A stretch of 6,202 nucleotides of DNA from Elusimicrobia bacterium RIFOXYB2_FULL_49_7. GTDB lineage: Bacteria; Fibrobacterota; OXYB2-FULL-49-7. Position numbers and translations under genes: made by a program. Each line of letters opens with the position of its first letter. Position 1 is the stretch's first letter. Shown piece by piece: positions 1-6,158 of the stretch. The notes beneath the pieces were generated by a model that saw nothing but the letters and a program-made list of their open reading frames with translations, ran no database searches and was not told the origin of the DNA. Location: positions 16,951 through 23,152 of the forward strand of contig MGVN01000038.1 of NCBI GenBank assembly GCA_001800515.1. Direction: 5' to 3'.

Positions 1-363
1 CTCCGTTAAGGAGAGCAAACCGGAATACCTGAAGGATTTATCCGATACCGGGGTATTATCCAGTGTATAATAAATGGTCGTCGGCTCACTGGAAGTGAAT
101 TCAATACTCAAGTGATGGTTGAAGCGGCCGGATGGCTGACTGACGGTCACAGTAGGCGGTAATGTATCAACACCTCCACCCAACTGATCCTGAGCAACCG
201 TTCCACCCACCCAGCTTAGACAAAAAAGCGCTAAACCAGGAAAGGCTTTTATGAGAGAACCAAACAGATATGCTTCCTTGTTTGAGAAGACAGCTAACCC
301 GGCAAAACCGGATAAAAGTCTGTACCGGAAAGAACTGCTCAAAAAAGTGCCTCTTTCCGGCAT
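1..363 (-). CDS. Secreted protein with chitobiase/beta-hexosaminidase C-terminal-type domain, N-terminal part (runs off left edge)
   Basis: An open frame on the minus strand begins at an ATG (363-361) and stays open for 121 codons to the edge of the window, so only the N-terminus is visible. Around residues 33-58 there is a signal-peptide-like stretch (LIKAFPGLALFCLSWVGG followed by TVAQ). A short Gly-rich segment follows, then a beta-sandwich with PPTVTVSQPSG, EFTSSEPTTIYYTLD and YSGLLSLTE. That pattern (extended strand, then IYYTLDxTP, then Y-S-G-L) is typical of the CHB_HEX_C family, small Ig-like modules found in chitobiases and many secreted carbohydrate-active or surface proteins. The catalytic or binding part, if any, is off the edge, so no enzymatic role can be assigned. 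The start is uncertain. The ATG leaves an unusually long 30-residue extension before the signal peptide and has only a weak AGAG nearby. A CTG at 267 has AAGGAA 7-8 nt upstream and would give a textbook signal peptide. Confidence 0.72.
   Translation of the reverse strand, partial: MPERGTFLSSSFRYRLLSGFAGLAVFSNKEAYLFGSLIKAFPGLALFCLSWVGGTVAQDQLGGGVDTLPPTVTVSQPSGRFNHHLSIEFTSSEPTTIYYTLDNTPVSDKSFRYSGLLSLTE
268..363 (-). other. Two tandem inverted repeats: possible structured 5' leader
   Basis: Read on the minus strand, CCGGAAAGA (360-352) pairs perfectly with TCTTTCCGG (333-325) around an 18-nt loop. One base later a second hairpin can form: ACAG...CTGT (324-321 with 292-289) enclosing CCGG-TTTTG-CCGG (about 311-299). 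An AAGGAA (279-274) follows, a plausible ribosome binding site for a CTG at 267. This could be a regulatory leader of the secreted-protein gene. It could also be protein-coding DNA that happens to contain CCGG palindromes. I could not match it to a riboswitch class: the 3' GCCGGGTTA faintly resembles the end of cyclic-di-GMP-I aptamers, but the conserved 5' elements of that class are not visible. Confidence 0.35.
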
Positions 364-396
364 AAACTCTAAATCATAAAATTAATTAATTCATAA

Positions 397-402
397 ATTA
401 TA
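397..402 (-). promoter_or_regulatory. Candidate -10 box (TATAAT) for the left minus-strand gene
   Basis: A perfect TATAAT lies on the minus strand, 33 bp upstream of the ATG at 363. At a 17-bp spacing the -35 position reads TTATTC, a poor match. A start site near 390 would give a leader of about 27 nt to the ATG or about 120 nt to the CTG at 267. The surroundings are very AT-rich, so a chance match is possible. Confidence 0.3.
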
Positions 403-514
403 GAAAAGGAAAAAGAGCAGAATAAGACTGTTCCTGATAAAGCACAAAAAGTATATTTATGATTAAAGCATAAGGATAAACAACCCCCTATCCCATTCAA
501 TCTAATATTTAATA

Positions 515-520
515 AAGAGG
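515..520 (+). promoter_or_regulatory. Ribosome binding site of the CsgG-like gene
   Basis: AAGAGG lies 4 nt before the ATG at 525. Together with the signal peptide that begins at this codon, it fixes the start. Confidence 0.6.
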
Positions 521-524
521 TCCT

Positions 525-1931
525 ATGCAACATTATTACCCTATTTTATGGATTTTGCTGACATGGGCCTTATTTTCAAACGGACTTTTTGCCCAAAATA
601 AGGAGCCTTTTGAACAGAAAAAGGCCGTCATTGCGGTCATGGATTTGAAAACCGAAGGGGACCTTAAGTCCGCCTCTTCCATCCTTTCCGATCGATTGAG
701 AGCCGAACTGTTCAATACCGGCCAATTTGCAGTAATGGAACGGGGCGAAATGGACGCCATCCTCAAAGAACAGGGGTTCCAGCAAAGTGGTGTGTGCGAT
801 GATAAGGCATGCATGGTGGAAGTCGGGCAACTCCTCGGCGTTCAAAAGATGGTGGCCGGCAGCATCGGTCAATTAGGCGCCATGTTTCTGATTAATCTGC
901 GCATCATTGATGTCTCTACCGGAAAGATGATAGCAACCTATTCAGGCGAGTGCCGCTGCCCGGTGGAAGAACTGGGCAATGCCATGAAAACCGCAGCCAT
1001 GAACCTGGCCGGCGATAAGAGCGCTCCACCCCCGACAACACCGGCTGTTGTAACCCCGCCACCCCAACCGGTTGCAGTCACAGCAGTCCCTGCTCCCATA
1101 AAATCGGTTTGGAACAATGATCGCTGGTTCATCTCCGCCACCAGTGGTTGGGCCAACAGCGAACCGGAATTCAATGAATTCTGGAATTTTTATATGAATC
1201 CGGGCATATCGGCCCATTATCGTCTGATTTCAAATGACGAAGAAAACTTTCCCGTTGAAGATTTCGGAAAATTCAGCATCACCTTAGGTCATGGCATAGG
1301 CCGTTTTCTGAATGTCCATGGAGGATTCAGCTTGATGCAGGGTTCGTCGCAAAGCTCCTTTACCATTAATAGATTCTTGATGGATCCTTCAAATAGTGGC
1401 AATTTGAATTCCGAAATCACAGTCAACAACAAGCAGATCAGCCTCGGTCTTACGGCGTCACCCCGTTTCGGTTTTTTTCGTCTCTTTATTGGTCTGGAGG
1501 GACTTCTTTTTATTTCGGATTATAGCCTGTCAACCAACGGCAACTTTAACAGTACAACGACCAATACCGACCTTGGCTGCAATCTTGACTTAGGCCACAC
1601 CCAGCCCGGATTCGGTATTACAAGCGGTTTTGAATTCCTATTAGGGAAACATATCGGATTGGCGTTTCAGAGCGCCTATTACTTTATCAATGCTTCTATC
1701 TACGAAGGAGGCGGCGATATGTCAAAACTGGAAAATCTTCTCTTTGGCCGCACCGATGCCGGAGAATCCGACTATGTCTTACGACAAGGTGACAATCTTG
1801 CAGGAGAATCCGTCATTTTTCTCGAAAGAAAAAATAGCCCTTTCCAAACCAATACCCTAACCAACATCCAGGATCAAGAAGTGGATTTAAGCCACTTCAG
1901 CCTGTCCGGCATGCTCACCTTTTATTTTTAA
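525..1931 (+). CDS. CsgG-like domain / outer-membrane beta-barrel fusion protein
   Basis: A 468-aa exported protein in three parts. Residues 1-24 are a signal peptide with a hydrophobic core ILWILLTWALF and a likely cut after LFAQ. Residues about 32-163 form a CsgG/HfaB-like (also LpoB/TolB-N-like) domain: AVIAVMDLKTEG, then SDRLRAELFNTGQFAVMERGE, LLGVQKMVAGSIGQLG, and LRIIDVSTGKMIATYSGEC. A proline-rich linker spans about 165-194. The remainder, about 199-468, has alternating polar and aromatic strands and ends in LTFYF, the terminal aromatic typical of outer-membrane barrels. The first domain carries two cysteine pairs, C91/C96 and C143/C145, which could form disulphides in the periplasm. 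Classical CsgG makes its pore from hairpins inside the domain itself; here a separate C-terminal barrel seems to provide the membrane anchor. Function is unknown; a periplasmic binding or assembly role at the outer membrane is an inference. The gene stands alone on this strand and converges on the minus-strand genes downstream. Confidence 0.8.
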   Translation: MQHYYPILWILLTWALFSNGLFAQNKEPFEQKKAVIAVMDLKTEGDLKSASSILSDRLRAELFNTGQFAVMERGEMDAILKEQGFQQSGVCDDKACMVEVGQLLGVQKMVAGSIGQLGAMFLINLRIIDVSTGKMIATYSGECRCPVEELGNAMKTAAMNLAGDKSAPPPTTPAVVTPPPQPVAVTAVPAPIKSVWNNDRWFISATSGWANSEPEFNEFWNFYMNPGISAHYRLISNDEENFPVEDFGKFSITLGHGIGRFLNVHGGFSLMQGSSQSSFTINRFLMDPSNSGNLNSEITVNNKQISLGLTASPRFGFFRLFIGLEGLLFISDYSLSTNGNFNSTTTNTDLGCNLDLGHTQPGFGITSGFEFLLGKHIGLAFQSAYYFINASIYEGGGDMSKLENLLFGRTDAGESDYVLRQGDNLAGESVIFLERKNSPFQTNTLTNIQDQEVDLSHFSLSGMLTFYF

Positions 1932-2041
1932 GTCGTAAACTGAAGAACAGCCCCGGCTGCCGTAAAAATCACCCCTTTCAACAAATGGCGGGTCACAACC
2001 GATGGCAATCGGTTTCGACAACGGTAAAATAAAAACGCCAT
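1928..2041 (-). CDS. Doubtful small ORF downstream of fliS
   Basis: An ATG at 2041 preceded by GGAG (2050-2047, 5-nt spacing) opens a 37-codon minus-strand frame ending at TAA (1930-1928), overlapping the last codon of the convergent CsgG-like gene. The peptide starts MAFLFYRCRNRLPS and ends GAVLQFTT. The same frame is open further upstream; a TTG at 2095 would give 55 aa with a membrane-like segment WAYSYWLAFSGVLMAFLFY. Against it, all three minus-strand frames are open over this stretch, so openness carries little weight, and a perfect hairpin lies inside the ORF. I do not recognise a family. Confidence 0.22.
   Translation of the reverse strand: MAFLFYRCRNRLPSVVTRHLLKGVIFTAAGAVLQFTT
1997..2014. 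repeat. Inverted repeat in the convergent gap (possible weak terminator)
   Basis: AACCGAT and ATCGGTT form a perfect 7-bp stem around a GGCA loop, 66 bp after the stop of the CsgG-like gene and 123 bp past the fliS stop. The plus side is followed by only three Ts and then TCGACAACG, so it is not a classical Rho-independent terminator in either direction. Its place between convergent genes would suit a transcription barrier. Confidence 0.4.
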
Positions 2042-2136
2042 GAGGACTCCGGAAAAGGCAAGCCAATATGAATAAGCCCACCGCAAAGTGGCCAAGGGAA
2101 AGAAGAACGAGCCCTTCTCTTCCTTTCAAAAAGGGG

Positions 2137-2487
2137 TTAGCGAAGCGGGGTGCGGAAATGGGCAAAGGTTTCCTTTAATTGTGTCAGCATATCGATAGCC
2201 GTCTTTAAGGCACTTTCATCCCGATGGTTCAGCTCCACAAAAATATAATCGAACAAATAAAAAAGATGGCCGGACAAGCTTCCTTCCCGGAAATTCAGCG
2301 CAGCTTCAAATTGGGCTAAAATGTTCTGCGTTTTAATGATGCATTCATTCCGTTTTTCCGGCTCTGCTACGGCGGTTTTCAGCAGGACCAGAGAGCGATT
2401 GAGCAAAAGTTGAATGGATTTAAGTTTACCGGCGGACAAGATATCCCGCATCTTATACTCTTCAGCCGGATGTCGGGTCTTTGCCAT
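2137..2487 (-). CDS. fliS: FliS-like flagellin export chaperone
   Basis: This 116-aa, mostly helical, soluble protein without a signal peptide fits FliS, the cytoplasmic chaperone that holds flagellin for export by the flagellar type III apparatus. FliS proteins are usually about 120-135 aa. Matching features are a tyrosine near the N-terminus (Y11) before the first helix, ILSAGKLKSIQLLLNRSLVL in place of the usual TASPxxLxxMLYxGAL region, IIKTQNILAQFEAALN (50-65), GHLFYLFDYIFVEL (73-86, the family's NLxxLYDYxxxxL motif), and LTQLKETFAHF near the end. The start is chosen because Y11 then sits where FliS has it; GGGAG lies directly before the ATG, and a second ATG at 2451 would remove the N-terminal segment. 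The gene begins 8 bp after the radA stop, so translation may be coupled. No flagellin or cap gene (fliC, fliD) is in view. The call rests on motif resemblance, and the N-terminal helix is divergent. Confidence 0.72.
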   Translation of the reverse strand: MAKTRHPAEEYKMRDILSAGKLKSIQLLLNRSLVLLKTAVAEPEKRNECIIKTQNILAQFEAALNFREGSLSGHLFYLFDYIFVELNHRDESALKTAIDMLTQLKETFAHFRTPLR

Positions 2488-2495
2488 TCTCCCGC

Positions 2496-3866
2496 CTATG
2501 TTCGATCCAACAGAAGCCGAATCGCTTCGCTGATATCACGCACCCCATGCAGTTCCAAGGAACGGTTCGTTTGCACTGAGCGGGCATTATTGGCCGGCAA
2601 CAGGATTCGCCGGAAACCCAGTTTTTGCGCCTCCCGTAAACGAGGTTCGGCAAAAGAGATTGACCGGATTTCACCGGACAACCCCACTTCGCCCAGGATA
2701 CAGAGTTTAGGATCCACCGGATGACTGACAAAACTGCTCACCACGGCACAGGCCACAGCCAAATCCATGGCCGGTTCGTCGGCCGAGAGCCCGCCCGCCA
2801 CACTGACGAATAAATCGTGCTGACTTAAGGGATAATCGGCGATACGTTCCAGGACCGCACAGATAATCGACAATCGTTTGCCATCAATTCCGCTCACCAC
2901 CCGCTGAGGATAGTTGAAAATCATCCGGCTGGACAGGGCCTGAATCTCGATAAGAAGCGGTCGATTTCCCTCCATGGCGCATGCCACCACGGAGCCGGTT
3001 CGTTTTTCACCCCGTTCGGATAAAAATATCTCGGATGGATTCGCCACTTCCATAAGACCGTTTCCCTTCATCTCAAAGACCGCAATTTCATTAGCCGCAC
3101 CGAACCGGTTCTTGACCGCTCGAAGAATGCGATGCTGATTATTTCGGTCGCCTTCAAAATAAAGAACCGTATCCACAATATGTTCCAAAACCCGCGGTCC
3201 GGCCAAGGCCCCCTCTTTGGTCACGTGGCCGACCAGGAAAATGGGCACCCCCAGCGACTTGGAGAGACGCATGAGTTCGGCCGCACACTCCCGCACCTGT
3301 CCCACACTGCCCGGCGCGGAAGGCAGGTCGGGCTTATAAATGGTTTGTATCGAGTCGATGATACAAAGTCCGGGCCGAACTTTTTCAATCTGTGCACGGA
3401 TAAGCGCCAGGTCGTTTTCCGCATAAACAAGCAGTTTTTCTCCGCGGTCTGCACCGAGACGCACAGCTCGAAGCTTGATCTGGGCGGCCGATTCCTCGCC
3501 GGAGACATAGAGAACGGTATGCCCTTGATCCGCCAGCGCATGAGCGGCTTGAAGCATAAGGGTGGACTTACCGATGCCCGGATCGCCACCGATTAGCGTA
3601 AGCGACCCCTTGACAATTCCTCCGCCCATCACGTTATCGAATTCGGGATACCGCGTGCGGAACCGATCACGGTCTTCTCCTTTGATCTGGGTCAGAGGCA
3701 GAGGGGGATCGCCGGCAGAGAGGGTGGGACGCTCCTTGGGAGAGGCAGATTCAATCTCTTCGGTAATGGTCTCCCATTCACCGCAACCGGTACAGCGGCC
3801 GGTCCACTTGGGATAGCGGGTACCGCAGGACTGACAGACAAAAACCGATTTTGCTTTGGACGCCAT
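2496..3866 (-). CDS. radA: DNA repair protein RadA (branch-migration helicase)
   Basis: A full-length 456-aa RadA (also called Sms), close to the usual 450-460 aa. It is a cytoplasmic RecA-like ATPase that drives branch migration of recombination intermediates and helps RecA in repair and natural transformation. The N-terminal zinc finger has C11, C14, C25 and C28. The ATPase core has Walker A GGDPGIGKST (93-102) and Walker B LCIID (167-171), then the RadA signature KNRFG (252-256). The C-terminal domain is Lon-protease-like (about 290-456) with GGLSADEPAMDLA; as in other RadA proteins it lacks the Lon catalytic serine context and is structural. All key residues are intact. Upstream of the ATG I see only a weak AGAA and no clear Shine-Dalgarno site. 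The gene starts 65 bp after the lipoprotein gene and is followed at 8 bp by the fliS-like gene, so it may lie in the middle of a short operon. Confidence 0.97.
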   Translation of the reverse strand: MASKAKSVFVCQSCGTRYPKWTGRCTGCGEWETITEEIESASPKERPTLSAGDPPLPLTQIKGEDRDRFRTRYPEFDNVMGGGIVKGSLTLIGGDPGIGKSTLMLQAAHALADQGHTVLYVSGEESAAQIKLRAVRLGADRGEKLLVYAENDLALIRAQIEKVRPGLCIIDSIQTIYKPDLPSAPGSVGQVRECAAELMRLSKSLGVPIFLVGHVTKEGALAGPRVLEHIVDTVLYFEGDRNNQHRILRAVKNRFGAANEIAVFEMKGNGLMEVANPSEIFLSERGEKRTGSVVACAMEGNRPLLIEIQALSSRMIFNYPQRVVSGIDGKRLSIICAVLERIADYPLSQHDLFVSVAGGLSADEPAMDLAVACAVVSSFVSHPVDPKLCILGEVGLSGEIRSISFAEPRLREAQKLGFRRILLPANNARSVQTNRSLELHGVRDISEAIRLLLDRT

Positions 3867-3931
3867 GTTCTAAAAAATACATATCAGAGAACAGAGGTGA
3901 AAAGGAAAGAAGCAGCGGACCCGGACAGAAA

Positions 3932-5212
3932 TTAAAAACCCGGTGTGCCGTAATCAGCGGCCAAACCCACAATAGGCTGGGTTGCCTGGTGCCAGAATTG
4001 GCCGAAATTATTGGACAAGGCATCCAGATAAAAAGGATCTAACTCCACGGCAACGCCATCCGATGAAGTAGGCCATCCCTCGGAAGCCAGATAACACAAA
4101 TGGACATTATCTGAAACCGAATCGCTTCGCCCCTTTTCGCGTACAATAAAAAAGACACTGTCGCCACTGTTGGGCAGCGTTAAAGAAGCCGTCGTGATAT
4201 CAATATACGAAGAATCGCTTTCTCCTACCACACAGCGGCCACCCGGTCCTATCTTACCGGTCAGGGGCACCACCGTTTCCGCCAAAAGCAAATCGTAAAG
4301 AGATAAATCGATGGAATCCGCAGTGGTATTGTATAGTTCGATCCATTCGTTATTATCCGTCCCATCGGAATTGTATAGAATTTCCGAAATAATGAGCCGC
4401 CCGGTTTCCGGTTTTCCGGTAGACGCAAGTGATGCAACAAGCACCGTGGTATCAAAATCGGGTTCTGTCACCGAAACGCGCAACTTGGAAGAAGCGGGCT
4501 CCAAAACAAATCGGCCGACCGGGTTCAATTCCGCCTTAATCTCCATGACCATACTGCCGCTATAGATTATCCTGCCCGCCGCATTCAGGAGAAAGACCTC
4601 TATTGTCCGATTCTGGCCCGCCAACACATATTCCTGAAATGTTGTCGCACGGCCATCGTATTCCTCGGAGGGATCGAGGGCAACAGAGTCAAGGACAAAA
4701 GGTGAAACCAGCGCAGCCATATCGGACGCCGTAATGCGCAGATAACCGGAATTCACGTTGCTTGGAACATTGTAAATGGTCATGGTAAGATAGCCGAACC
4801 GGGGCTGGGCTTGTATTGTGACCATCGTGGTCTCCCCGGCAAAAATGTCGGTCACGGTCTGACCGGTATGGGTGAGGGAATCATCTTTGCTATAGATATC
4901 CGCTCGAACCGTTATATGGGCGCCGGCGGGAACATGCCGGATGAGTTTGGATGTGATGGCACTGCTGGATAGGGTGAAAGCGGTGTCCACACTCCCAACC
5001 GGTGATAAGATGTGGATTTCAAGCCGATCGTGCGTCATGTCCGTGATCTTGGACAACCCATTCTCCGGCAAGGGTCGCTCCACGGTCAACGCAAGAATTC
5101 CCGCGGCCGTATCGAGGACAAGCGGAGACGACACGGGAGAGCTCTTGTCCGGTGCGGAACATGACATCAAGCCATATAAAGTGAACGCAAGTATAAAAAG
5201 CAGTATTTTCAT
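3932..5212 (-). CDS. Lamin-tail-domain lipoprotein
   Basis: A 426-aa exported protein. From the ATG at 5212 the N-terminus is MKILLFILAFTLYGLMSC, a lipoprotein signal with lipobox L-M-S-C and acylated C18; serine at +2 suggests the outer membrane by the E. coli rule. Residues about 30-265 look like tandem all-beta modules (for example FGYLTMTIYNVPSN, GYLRITASD, RTIEVFLLNAAGRIIYSGS) with no family I can name. Residues about 273-426 are a lamin tail domain (LTD): LIISEILYNSDGTDNNEWIE, LYNTTADSIDLSLYDL, PGGRCVVGE, and a final YGTPGF, the usual LTD ending. LTDs are Ig-like modules common in bacterial secreted and surface proteins, sometimes beside nucleases or adhesins; no enzyme domain is seen here. 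The frame is open upstream to 5365, but GGAG five nt before 5212 and the lipoprotein signal settle the start. It is divergent from the barrel protein gene at 5308. Confidence 0.88.
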   Translation of the reverse strand: MKILLFILAFTLYGLMSCSAPDKSSPVSSPLVLDTAAGILALTVERPLPENGLSKITDMTHDRLEIHILSPVGSVDTAFTLSSSAITSKLIRHVPAGAHITVRADIYSKDDSLTHTGQTVTDIFAGETTMVTIQAQPRFGYLTMTIYNVPSNVNSGYLRITASDMAALVSPFVLDSVALDPSEEYDGRATTFQEYVLAGQNRTIEVFLLNAAGRIIYSGSMVMEIKAELNPVGRFVLEPASSKLRVSVTEPDFDTTVLVASLASTGKPETGRLIISEILYNSDGTDNNEWIELYNTTADSIDLSLYDLLLAETVVPLTGKIGPGGRCVVGESDSSYIDITTASLTLPNSGDSVFFIVREKGRSDSVSDNVHLCYLASEGWPTSSDGVAVELDPFYLDALSNNFGQFWHQATQPIVGLAADYGTPGF

Positions 5213-5307
5213 TTTTACTCCGGGTTGATTTTTTTGGAATGAATCAGACCGGAAGGCATCCACTTTTATCCCGACATCGTGCAGCGAAAATTTGTATTTT
5301 CTTTCCC
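5213..5307. promoter_or_regulatory. Short divergent promoter region
   Basis: These 95 bp separate the lipoprotein gene from the divergent barrel gene and must hold both promoters if each gene is transcribed independently. I see no pair of -35 and -10 boxes good enough to name. On the minus side GGAG at 5221-5218 is the lipoprotein ribosome binding site. On the plus side TTTGTATTTTCTTTCCC precedes the ATG at 5308 and has no Shine-Dalgarno site. Confidence 0.45.
5218..5221 (-). promoter_or_regulatory. Ribosome binding site deciding the lipoprotein start
   Basis: GGAG on the minus strand, 5 nt before the ATG at 5212. It supports this start over the longer open frame reaching to 5365, because only this start puts the lipoprotein signal at the N-terminus. 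Confidence 0.65.
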
Positions 5308-6132
5308 ATGAAATCGTTTCTATGGATCGTCTGTCTGTCCACCCTTCTCTATCCGGGGGAGACAACCTCCTCTATGGATACCGCGGTTTTGAAGACATCC
5401 GATTCCCTGAAAGCCGGTACCAAATCCGACACGGCACTCGCCCTAATCGGTAAAAACAGCCTCCTTGCCGGCTTTTCGTTTGTTATTCCCATTCTGCCCG
5501 AATTCCGAAAACTGCGATCAGATGACGAAAACAGCGTGCTTTATTCCCACATGGACAAGGATGTGGAAACCCATTTCGATGAAAATGACGTACATTTTCC
5601 AGTAGGCTTATCCTATGCTCGCATCATCAGCCCCTTGCTCCAACTTCACACATCGTTCTTTTTTTCCAGAGGGTCGAATGAAAACCGATGGACCCCCCGA
5701 AAAGGGGATACCCTTTATGTCACAAATTATGTCAATCGTTACCAACTAACCCTTCTGGAATTGCAGTTCCAGGCACAATTCAATCTCATGCGACATCTGC
5801 TGATCGTGGACCGTTTTCAGCGGGTTTATATTGCTGTTCAGGGAGGCCTTTTTCCCTATGCAGGCCTCATCACGGAACGGACGGAGTTGGCCAAGAAAAT
5901 CTCGGCCCGTGGGATGGGGACCTGTTGGGGCATGGCAGCAGGAATTGAACGGTATCTCAGCAGCCGGTCCTCTTTTTCAGGGGAATTGGCTTATTCTTTG
6001 GCCACCCTGGAGGGTTTCAAAGACCATGGTACTGTCCGGGCATCGGATCTGTTCAAGAACGGGGGTTCGGAAGCGCTGTCCCTATCCATGAGCGCACTGA
6101 GTTTTCGGTTTCAGTATGGCCGGTGGTTTTAG
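5308..6132 (+). CDS. Predicted outer-membrane beta-barrel protein
   Basis: A 274-aa protein with a signal peptide MKSFLWIVCLSTLLYPGE; the cysteine at 9 is not in a lipobox, so signal peptidase I processing is expected. After a polar stretch (about 20-48) come alternating strands: SLLAGFSFVIPI, FPVGLSYARIIS, LLQLHTSFFFSRG, YQLTLLELQFQAQFNL, RVYIAVQGGLFPYAG, GMAAGIERYLSSRSSFSGEL, and a final SALSFRFQYGRWF ending in phenylalanine. This suits a small outer-membrane barrel of about eight strands, in the broad OMP-beta-barrel group; transport or structural role unknown. An upstream in-frame ATG at 5239 would add 23 residues with several basic ones ahead of the signal peptide, which is less likely; neither start has a well-spaced Shine-Dalgarno site. 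It is divergent from the lipoprotein gene, so the two exported proteins might be co-regulated. No downstream gene in the same direction is visible. Confidence 0.72.
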   Translation: MKSFLWIVCLSTLLYPGETTSSMDTAVLKTSDSLKAGTKSDTALALIGKNSLLAGFSFVIPILPEFRKLRSDDENSVLYSHMDKDVETHFDENDVHFPVGLSYARIISPLLQLHTSFFFSRGSNENRWTPRKGDTLYVTNYVNRYQLTLLELQFQAQFNLMRHLLIVDRFQRVYIAVQGGLFPYAGLITERTELAKKISARGMGTCWGMAAGIERYLSSRSSFSGELAYSLATLEGFKDHGTVRASDLFKNGGSEALSLSMSALSFRFQYGRWF

Positions 6133-6158
6133 TGGGCTGAAAAGGAGGAACCTCCCAC
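6132..6158. repeat. Imperfect inverted repeat after the barrel gene
   Basis: GTGGG (6132-6136) can pair with CCCAC (6154-6158), and GGAG/CTCC can pair inside it. On the minus strand the inner GGAG-GTTC-CTCC stem is followed by TTTTC, so it could be a weak terminator for a gene entering from the right. On the plus strand there is no T run. Too short a stem for a firm call. Confidence 0.25.

Larger units (their letters stand above)
364..524. other. AT-rich divergent intergenic region
   Basis: This 161-bp stretch separates the minus-strand secreted-protein gene from the plus-strand CsgG-like gene. It is much more AT-rich than its flanks, includes an ATTAATTAAT run at 381-390, and has no plausible ORF. 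It should contain the promoters of both genes. On the plus strand TATATT at 452-457 and TAATAT at 503-508 are possible -10 boxes, but neither has a convincing -35 partner. Confidence 0.6.

Noticed and set aside
268..324. Cyclic-di-GMP-I riboswitch in the minus-strand leader
   Set aside because: Only the 3' GCCGGGTTA resembles that class; the conserved 5' elements with GGGCAAACC and GACGCAAAGCC are absent.
1948..1959. CAGCC-CC-GGCTG inverted repeat just after the CsgG-like gene as a terminator
   Set aside because: The stem is short with a very small loop, and no T run follows on either strand.
2110..2136. CCCTT/AAGGG and CCTTT/AAAGG repeats after fliS as a terminator
   Set aside because: Alternative short stems compete, and the following minus-strand sequence CTCGTTCTTCTTT is only pyrimidine-rich, so it is not a convincing intrinsic terminator.
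3132..3596. Long plus-strand open frame of 154 codons inside radA
   Set aside because: It is the antisense shadow of a clearly coding RadA ATPase core, with no recognisable domain of its own.
5213..5365. Upstream extension of the lipoprotein frame to an ATG at 5365
   Set aside because: It would bury the lipoprotein signal 51 residues inside the protein and overlap the divergent gene, while 5212 has GGAG at the right distance.
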